A stretch of DNA of 11,253 nt from the NCBI GenBank assembly GCA_026770585.1, contig MU646624.1:38375-49627 (forward strand). The letters are read 5' to 3'. The stretch is from Baffinella frigidus (lineage: Eukaryota > Cryptophyceae > Cryptomonadales > Baffinellaceae). The notes beneath the pieces are model-generated. The model worked only from the letters and a program-made list of their open reading frames with translations. It was not told the origin of the DNA and made no database searches. Below are positions 6,616 to 11,253 of this stretch, one piece after another (position 1 is the stretch's first letter; every line of letters begins with the position of its first letter). A program made the translations under genes and the position numbers.

Positions 6616-6737
6616 GTCCTTTAGGTTTTAAATGCTCCCAACATATGCCAACGACACGCCCTTCCGTAGAAAGGACTGCAGAGAAAGCATTTTTGCTTTC
6701 GGATCGCGTTTCGCTCTCCAGTGCAGAGGCTCGTGCA
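6616..6737 (+). repeat. dispersed repeat A/B/C family, copy B
   Basis: It is near-identical to copy A from GTCCTTTAGGTTTTAAATGC to GTGCAGAGGCTCGTGCA. The 10-bp string GGCTTAGGTC occurs on both sides (6609-6618 and 6738-6747), overlapping the left boundary by three bases. That may be a target duplication or chance. Confidence 0.88.
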
Positions 6738-6770
6738 GGCTTAGGTCTGGACTTTCGGTGGTTTGGTTTG

Positions 6771-6842
6771 GGGGAAGTGCCAGCGCGATTCGTCGCCGTC
6801 TGTTACTGTCTGCATGCGCAGCGATGCCTGGATTTAGGGTTT
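6771..6842 (+). repeat. R repeat, copy 4
   Basis: GGGGAAGTGCCAGCGCGATT...TTACTGTCTGCATG...GCCTGGATTTAGGGTTT. It provides the uninterrupted version of the site occupied by H in copy 3 and runs directly into degenerate telomeric DNA. Confidence 0.75.
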
Positions 6843-7190
6843 ACGATTTAGATTTGAGTTTTCAGGTTATTTTTGTTATTTTTATTTTTTGTAATTTCTA
6901 TTTTTTAGTGAGGGTTTCGGGTTTCGGGCTCAGAACCTTCGAGGGGTGCGCGAGGATGGGGTGCAGGGTTTGTAGTTTATAGTGTAAAGTTTATAGTGTA
7001 AAGTTTAGGGTTCATGGTCTAGGGTTGGGTAGGGTTTAGGGTTTAGAACCTTGGAGGGGTGGGCGAGGATGGGGTGCTGGGTTTGTAGTTTATAGTGTAA
7101 AGTTTATAGTGTAAAGTTTAGGGTTCATGGTTGGGTAGGGTTTAGGGTTCAGAACCTTGGAGGGGTGGGCGAGGATGGGGGGCGAGCGGC
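6843..7190 (+). repeat. degenerate telomeric DNA with a three-copy tandem unit
   Basis: The region is T- and G-rich. Three units start with AGAACCTT(C/G)GAGGGGTG at about 6932, 7045 and 7151, with periods of about 113 and 106 bp. The first two contain a doubled GTTTATAGTGTAAA and both end in TTTAGGGTT stretches. The unit therefore seems to have been amplified within a telomere-derived context. Confidence 0.8.
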
Positions 7191-7192
7191 CG

Positions 7193-7340
7193 CCCTTGTT
7201 GGTATCGAAGTGGAAGTTGACCCAGTGCCTTTCCCGCCACTTGAGGAACTGCTCGAGGGAGGGAGCACACGGGATTATTGGAAACCACTTTACAATCTAC
7301 GAGTGGCTGCGTAAAACTTGTTTTGGGCCCAGTGAGGAAG
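7193..7340 (+). repeat. segmental duplicate, copy 1 (without repeat C)
   Basis: TCGAAGTGGAAGTTGACCCA...CCCGCCACTTGAGGAACTGC, then GAGTGGCTGCGTAAAACTTG and GGGCCCAGTG. All these blocks recur in order at about 7940-8215, where repeat C interrupts CCCGC|CACTTGAG. This copy shows the uninterrupted site at about 7232-7245. Confidence 0.75.
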
Positions 7341-7412
7341 TGCGAGAGGGGAGAAAGCACGGTGTTTTTATCACATGCATCGAACCCCTCACGCAGGGTG
7401 GGAAGCATCGTT

Positions 7413-7457
7413 TGTTGATCACACATCGAATCCAATGTTGATCACACATCGAATCTC
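7413..7457 (+). repeat. two-unit tandem repeat next to element I
   Basis: GTTGATCACACATCGAATC occurs twice in a row with a 23-bp period (about 7415 and 7438), just outside the left end of element I. Confidence 0.8.
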
Positions 7458-7624
7458 ATCCCGCCAGGTATTTGTTTTAAATGGTTGGGAGTTCCCCGAA
7501 TACATGAAATTTACCACACAATTGGTCACGTCCAGGGCTGGACACGACTGATTTGGCCAATTGTGTAGTAAATTTCGTTGATTCGGGGAACTCCAAAGCA
7601 TTTAAATCAAATACCTGGCGGGAT
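7458..7624. mobile_element. I foldback element
   Basis: About 167 bp with terminal inverted repeats of about 68 bp, starting ATCCCGCCAGGTATTTG on both ends and including GGAGTTCCCCGAAT and a CACACAATTGG/CCAATTGTGT inner stem. The loop contains a second small stem, GTCCAG..CTGGAC. Its right end lies inside the stop codon of the coding relic at 7624-7845. A clear target duplication was not identified. Confidence 0.85.
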
Positions 7625-7845
7625 TAAATCCAGACGAAAGGGATCGCCGCGAGAAAGTCTTCAATCTTTCTTTTGTACACCGCCCTGGAGGGGACTTGCG
7701 GCCAAATCCCGAATAACCCTTTATCGCAAAAGTTGACATGATTTATACCACTAAAATACATATTAGACCTTTTTGTACCAGATCCGTTCATCACGGGCAC
7801 GCCACAATGTGGCGTGTTCTCCAAGGGGAGTTGACTTAAGAATGC
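7624..7845 (-). pseudogene. short coding relic, unidentified, ending at element I
   Basis: One minus-strand frame is open from 7845 to 7624, about 73 codons, and reads like real protein: NMYFSGINHVNFCDK, then GLFGIWPQVPSRAVYKRK, then IEDFLAAIPFVWI. Its stop (7624-7626) overlaps the end of element I, so the insertion probably created the stop and cut off the rest. The DNA is more AT-rich than its neighbours and has no telomere-like or repeat content. There is no clear ATG at the left edge; the first internal Met is about 18 codons in. I do not recognise the family and found no continuation beyond element I. A perfect 9-bp palindrome (7798-7816) lies near its 5' end. Confidence 0.45.
7798..7816. 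repeat. perfect 9-bp palindrome
   Basis: CACGCCACA and TGTGGCGTG flank a single A. It lies inside the coding relic and may be a protein-binding palindrome or chance. Confidence 0.6.
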
Positions 7846-7924
7846 TCAAAATACCGTAATGTTCCATCCAGGGTGGGTACGGTGTATTGTTGTTCAGTTA
7901 GTTGCGCAGTTTGAAGCGGGGCTA

Positions 7925-8215
7925 CGGTTGCCCATGTTGACTTCGAAGTGGAAGTTGACCCAGTGCCTTTCCCGCTGCACGAGCCTCTGCACTGGAGAGC
8001 GAAACGCGATCCGAAAGCAAAAATGCTTTCTCTGCAGATCCCTTCTAAGGAACGGCGTGTCGTTGGCATATGTTGGGAGAAATTAAAACCTCAAGGACGC
8101 CACTTGAGAAACTGCGGGAAAAGAAAGGTTTATTAGAAAGCACTCGAGGCTGAAGCTGGTCTTTGTTTACAATGTGCAAGTGGCTGCGCAAAACTTCTTT
8201 TAGACCCAGTGCTCT
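7925..8215 (+). repeat. segmental duplicate, copy 2 (contains repeat C)
   Basis: It repeats the blocks of 7193-7340: GAAGTGGAAGTTGACCCAGT, CCCGC, then after repeat C, CACTTGAGAAACTGC, AAGTGGCTGCGCAAAACTTC and GACCCAGTG. Similarity is about that expected for a diverged duplication. Confidence 0.75.
7976..8097 (-). mobile_element. dispersed repeat A/B/C family, copy C, inserted in the segmental duplicate
   Basis: This is the reverse complement of copies A and B. It starts TGCACGAGCCTCTGCACTGG and ends TTAAAACCTCAAGGA. It is flanked by CGC on both sides (7973-7975 and 8098-8100), and the uninterrupted site CCCGCCACTTGAG is present at about 7232-7244. This makes it an inserted element, not a block of old shared DNA. 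Confidence 0.85.
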
Positions 8216-8320
8216 TCCCGCCACTTAAGAAACTGCGCGAGGTGGAAGTTGAGTTAAGAAACTACGCGAGGGGGGGGGGAGTTGACTTTAGAAACTGCGC
8301 GAGGGGGGAAAGTTGACCAC
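8205..8320 (+). repeat. degenerate tandem repeat
   Basis: TTAAGAAACTGCGCGAGG-like units occur three times (about 8226, 8253 and 8288), separated by GAAGTTGA- or GGGAGTTGA-type linkers and G-runs. The unit derives from the end of the segmental duplicate (CACTTGAGAAACTGC). Confidence 0.7.
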
Positions 8321-8335
8321 ACACGCATCCAACCA

Positions 8336-8389
8336 GTTTGATTTGATGACGCATCAAATCAGTTTGATTTGATCACGCATCAAATCAAA
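8336..8389. repeat. 26-bp palindromic tandem repeat, two units
   Basis: GTTTGATTTGAT(G/C)ACGCATCAAATCA occurs at 8336 and 8362. Each unit is an inverted repeat (TTTGATTTGAT against ATCAAATCA) around a short centre. Confidence 0.85.
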
Positions 8390-8567
8390 ACGAGGGGGGC
8401 CAGCGTTTGGTGATCGCATAGCTACGTGATTAACCCTGGAGCGGGTCATGTGAGTGTCGTATATGGGTCATCTACGTATATACCTATATGAGGTAACCTG
8501 AATACGGGGTCCTGGGGTGCTTCAACAATCAGTTCTCGGGGGGGGTGCATACATGACGGCCTTTTTG
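8390..8567. other. no feature recognised
   Basis: Single-copy DNA with a short alternating purine-pyrimidine stretch (ACGTATATACCTATAT, about 8473-8489) and an 8-G run near 8538-8546. No coding signal was seen. Confidence 0.4.
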
Positions 8568-8614
8568 GTAGTAATTATTAATATTATTAATATTACCAAT
8601 AATAATATTACTAC
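8568..8614. repeat. AT-rich palindrome
   Basis: GTAGTAAT...ATTACTAC arms of about 20 bp with mismatches, made almost only of A and T. This is a hairpin- or cruciform-prone site just left of the 8639-9301 unit. It resembles sites that break or melt easily, but no function can be assigned. Confidence 0.7.
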
Positions 8615-8638
8615 AGCGAACTATCTCTCTCTTTGCAC

Positions 8639-9301
8639 AAACACGAGTTCGAGAGGGGACTAAAACATAAACCCTAAAACTAAAGCATAAACCCTAAAAC
8701 CTTAAAACCCTAAGCCAGGTTGACAGCCTGTGTTTGATACAGGTTATGACTCCAGAGCGAGAGCCCGGCGCTTAGGGTTAAGGGTTTAGGATTTAGGGGT
8801 TTAGGGTTTTAGGATTTAGATTTCAGGGGTTTATGGTTTATGGTTTAGAGTTTAGGGATTAGGGTTTCAGGTTTCAGGTTTCGGGTTTCGGGCTTCGGGT
8901 TTAGGGATTACGCCGGAAACCCTAAACCCGAATCCCTAAACTCCAAACCCGAAAACCTTGCGGGTGGAGAGCACTTAGAAGGGGTGGTCCGGTTTCGGGT
9001 TTCGGGTTCAGGGTTCAGGGTTTTAGGCTTCTAGGGCTTCGGGTTTCGGGTTTCGGATTCAGGGTTTTCGGGTCTAGGGTTTCGGGTTTCGGGTTTGGGA
9101 ATTAGGGTCCAGGGTCGAGAGATTAGGCCAGAAATGAAACAACGGCAGTTAACCTCGCAGGTTTAGAGTTTCGGATTTCAGGTTTGGGGATTACGCCGGA
9201 AACTCTAAACCCGAACCCCAAACCTTGCTTGGTTTTAAGGTCTCAGGGTTTATGTTTTAGTTTTAGGGTTTATGTTTTAGTCCCCTCACGAACTCGTGTT
9301 T
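8639..9301. repeat. 663-bp unit bounded by 71-bp inverted repeats
   Basis: AAACACGAGTTCG...GAGGGGACTAAAACATAAAC at 8639-8709 is inverted at 9231-9301 with few differences. The arms contain CCCTAAA-like units, so they point telomeric repeats inward from both sides. The interior is degenerate telomeric DNA plus two copies of GGATTACGCCGGAAAC (about 8905 and 9188). It has no coding capacity. Confidence 0.8.
8770..9125 (+). repeat. degenerate TTTAGGG/TTTCGGG telomeric DNA
   Basis: Many units vary between TTTAGGG, TTTCGGG, TTTCAGG, TTTATGG and TTCAGGG. A stretch at about 8919-8955 flips to the C-rich orientation (CCCTAAACCCGAATCCCTAAA), making a local inverted junction. CCTTGCGGGTGGAGAGCA at about 8956 recurs at 9392. 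Confidence 0.85.
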
Positions 9302-9415
9302 AACAATGGCAAAAGTTAACCGACACAACGGCAAGAGTCAACCTTGCGGAAACAATGGCAAAAGTTAACCGACACAACAGCAAAAGTGAACCTTGCGGGT
9401 GGAGAGCATCTGGAA
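9302..9415 (+). repeat. 49-bp tandem repeat, two units
   Basis: AACAATGGCAAAAGTTAACC starts at 9302 and 9351, each followed by GACACAACGGCAAGAGTCAA-type sequence and CCTTGCGG. A diverged relative (GAAACAACGGCAGTTAACCT) lies at about 9136. Confidence 0.85.
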
Positions 9416-9436
9416 GTGGTGATCGCGCATCTGGTC

Positions 9437-10146
9437 GTTGGACACCTGCGGACACGACACCATATTATTAGTCAACTGGACACCTTTATTACTCAACCAG
9501 ACACCTTTGTTACTCAACCCGGATACCTTTATTAATCAACCGGACACAAGATTGCGGACTGCGGACACGACACCATAGTGTTAGTCAGCGGGACAAGACA
9601 CCTTGATTAGCCAACCGGACACCTTTATTAGTCAACCCGGACACCTGGACAAGACCCCTTATTATTAGTCAACTGGGCACCTTAATTATTCAACCCGGAC
9701 ACCTGCGGACAAGACACGATTTTGTTAGTCAACCGGACACCTGCGGACAAGGACCCTTGTTATCAGTCAACTGGACACCTTTATTAGTCAACCGGACACC
9801 TTGAGACACCTCCGGACAAGACACCATATTTGTTCAAACGGACACCTTTATTCGTCAACCTGGATACCATTATTAGTCAACCGGGACACACGATTAGTCA
9901 ACTGGACACATGCAGACAAGAGACGAAAGCATCTTGGTCGTTTGACACCTGCGACCAGACCCTTCTTCAACTGGACACAAGATTAGTCAACTGGACACCT
10001 GCGGACAAGACACATATTGTTAGTCAACCGGACAAGACACCTTTATGAGTCAACCAGAAACCCTGCGTACAAGACCCGTTATTATCAGTCAACCGGACAC
10101 AAGATTAGTCAACTGGATACCGGACACGACCCAACATTTAGACACC
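9437..10146 (+). repeat. large degenerate minisatellite (GTCAACCGGACACC family)
   Basis: About 700 bp of short units alternate between AGTCAACCGGACACCTTTAT and CACCTGCGGACAAGACACCA. Spacing is irregular (roughly 20-60 bp) and there are many single-base differences. Frames of 60-70 codons rich in Thr, Gln and Asp are by-products of the repeat and are not called as genes. Its right edge is cut by F5. Confidence 0.9.
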
Positions 10147-10149
10147 ATA

Positions 10150-10266
10150 CAGGGGTACCTCGCTCATAAGAAACCGCCCCCCCCCTAGGACCACCATGGG
10201 GCCCTAGGCATAGGCCTACTGTAAGGTCCTAGGGGGGGGCGGTTTCTTATGAGCGAGGTACCCCTG
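10150..10266 (+). mobile_element. F foldback element, copy F5
   Basis: Complete copy with CAGGGGTACC ends, near-perfect arms and TA at both sides (10148-10149 and 10267-10268). It lies just inside the right edge of the minisatellite (ACACCATA) and has the same central polarity as F1, F2 and F4. Confidence 0.9.
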
Positions 10267-10385
10267 TACTTCCTGCCCTAGATTCATTTTATGGCAATCC
10301 CAGTGTTACTGAGGCAGAGCTAGAACACCCGTACCGCTGAGATCCCAAGTAGTCCCTAAACCATAAGCCTAGAAATCGCGCGGAA

Positions 10386-10455
10386 GGTCTCCTACCATTA
10401 CCAGGGAGGACTTTTTGTTGGACCCCTAGACGCCCTAAGCCCCGACCCTGAACCC
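10386..10455 (+). repeat. direct repeat flanking element J, left copy
   Basis: GTCTCCTACCATTACCAGGG...GACGCCCTAAGCC.CGACCCTGAA is a diverged match to 10742-10815 (GCTCCTACCATGACAAGGGA...GACGCCCGCGTAGAGCCAGAACCTG). The two copies bracket J. Confidence 0.65.
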
Positions 10456-10467
10456 CAACCCCTCACC

Positions 10468-10701
10468 AGTTGACGATTCAGTACCAGTATGGTCAACACT
10501 GGTAGAGCGCTTGCGGGAAAACTCGGCCGATTCAAGAAGAAACTGTTTCAGAAATCGAGAATTTTGTACGAGGACATGGCATGTAACCATTCCATCTAAA
10601 CGATTCTGGTACAAATTCTGAAAACTTTTCTCTTGAAAATCGGCCAAGTTTCCTGCAAGTGATCTGTAAGTATTGACCATACTGGTACTAAATCGTCAAC
10701 T
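10468..10701. mobile_element. J inverted-repeat element
   Basis: 234 bp with ends AGTTGACGATTCAGTACCAG on the left and, inverted, AGTTGACGATTTAGTACCAG on the right. The arms extend with decreasing similarity to near the middle (ACTCGGCCGATTCAAGA against ACTTGGCCGATTTTCAAGA). It is non-coding; the 81-codon minus-strand frame crosses both arms and is rejected. A target duplication is not clear. Confidence 0.82.
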
Positions 10702-10741
10702 TGTGGCATTGATTCATCATTTTCGTGGCCAACATATGTGG

Positions 10742-10815
10742 AGGGCTCCTACCATGACAAGGGACGCCTTCTTGATCGAGCCCCAGACGCCCGCGTAGAG
10801 CCAGAACCTGGTTTC
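10742..10815 (+). repeat. direct repeat flanking element J, right copy
   Basis: Diverged partner of 10386-10455. It runs directly into the degenerate telomeric DNA that follows. Confidence 0.65.
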
Positions 10816-11115
10816 GTGTTTCGGGTTTCGGTTCTGTTTTTTTTTGTGTTTCGGTTTTCATTTTTCATTTTTCGGTTTTGTGGTTTGGGGTTTGTGATTT
10901 TGGGTTTGGGGTTTGGGGTTTTGGGGTTTAGGGTTTTGGGTTTTGGGTTTTGGGTTTTGGGTTTAGGTTTTGGGTTTAGGGGTTTGGGTTTTGGGGCTTC
11001 GTTTTTTGGGTTTTGGGTTTTAAGTTTTGGGTTTCGTGTTTGGGGTTTAGGGGTTTAGGGTTTAGGATTTGGGGTTTAGGGTTAGGGGGTAAGGGTTTAG
11101 GGTTTTGGATTTAGG
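10816..11115 (+). repeat. degenerate telomeric DNA (TTTTGGG, TTTCGGT, TTTAGGG variants)
   Basis: Telomere-like units with many TTTTGGG and TTTGGGG variants and early T-rich stretches (TTTCATTTTTCATTTTTCGG). It becomes more regular toward the right. A 106-codon frame of Phe, Gly and Leu over it is an artefact of the repeat. Confidence 0.85.
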
Positions 11116-11165
11116 AGAGGACCAGTCGTCATTCATCTTCGGCGGCGTCTTGTACAGCATCTGGG
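11116..11165. other. short unique spacer inside telomeric DNA
   Basis: About 45-50 bp (AGAGGACCAGTCGTCATTCA onward to CAGCATCTGGG) that is not telomere-like and separates the degenerate tract from the perfect TTTGGGG array. Confidence 0.6.
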
Positions 11166-11253
11166 TTTGGGGTTTGGGGTTTGGGGTTTGGGGTTTGGGG
11201 TTTGGGGTTTGGGGTTTGGGGTTTGGGGTTTGGGGTTTGGGGTTTGGGGTTTT
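11166..11253 (+). repeat. perfect TTTGGGG array, right end
   Basis: Twelve exact TTTGGGG units (11166-11249), then TTTT at the window edge. The unit differs from the TTTAGGG of the left array by one base, and units show no internal variation. The G-rich strand runs toward the right, as at a right-hand chromosome end. Four-G runs make it strongly prone to G-quadruplex formation. It may be telomere proper, a subtelomeric variant block, or an assembly or sequencing artefact of TTTAGGG. Confidence 0.88.

Noticed and set aside
9344-10048. Thr/Gln/Asp-rich frames in the minisatellite
   Set aside because: Unit lengths are not multiples of three and the frame changes along the array, so these are repeat by-products.
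4728-10146. CRISPR array
   Set aside because: The 19-bp minisatellite has no spacers, the 9437-10146 array has irregular degenerate units without unique spacers, and the context is eukaryotic.
10435-10680. 81-codon minus-strand frame across element J
   Set aside because: It spans both inverted arms and the loop of a non-coding hairpin element and has no domain pattern.
10738-11058. 106-codon Phe/Gly/Leu-rich frame resembling a membrane protein
   Set aside because: Translation of degenerate TTTNGGG repeats gives alternating Phe, Gly, Leu and Val automatically.

Overview
This window looks like eukaryotic nuclear DNA from next to a chromosome end. It opens with a near-perfect TTTAGGG array and closes with a pure TTTGGGG array. 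TTTAGGG is the telomere unit of plants, many algae, dinoflagellates, chromerids and oomycetes. Candidate introns are 43-59 bp with GT...AG ends, and there are no bacterial operons, Shine-Dalgarno sites or rRNA/tRNA genes. I cannot name the species; a microbial alga or related protist is the best guess. Both terminal arrays have the G-rich strand on +, so only the right one points the way a right-hand telomere would. The left one is internal or from a rearranged end.

Layout. 1-590: telomeric array, small palindromes and gene-poor DNA. 591-1735: inverted-repeat elements (two M copies, one 27-bp-arm hairpin, first F element). 1811-3150: decayed coding DNA, including a C2H2 zinc-finger relic on the minus strand split by a G element, and an unidentified minus-strand coding relic. 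3214-4361: the only convincing gene-like segment, a 125-codon frame behind a good 3' splice site, preceded by a tandemly duplicated segment with candidate short introns. 4409-6842: dense repeats (F2-F4, a 19-bp minisatellite, dispersed repeats A and B, palindromic repeats, G2, and element H sitting in an R repeat). 6826-8400: degenerate telomeric DNA, a three-copy tandem, a duplicated segment, element I abutting a short coding relic, and repeat C sitting in one copy of the duplicated segment. 8568-10146: a 663-bp inverted-repeat unit filled with degenerate TTTAGGG/TTTCGGG DNA, then a roughly 700-bp minisatellite. 10150-11253: F5, palindromic element J between two related segments, then degenerate and finally perfect telomere-type repeats.

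The dominant theme is nested non-autonomous, hairpin-capable elements. Family names (F, G, H, I, J, M, R, A/B/C) are local labels. At least five F copies and two G copies have TA at both ends, and H has a 4-bp GTCT duplication. For H and C the unoccupied target can be seen in another copy of the host repeat within the window; for G1 the host zinc-finger frame reads on across the insertion. No transposase is visible, so mobilisation would have to come from elsewhere. Apart from the 3984-4361 frame, nothing here looks like an intact gene.
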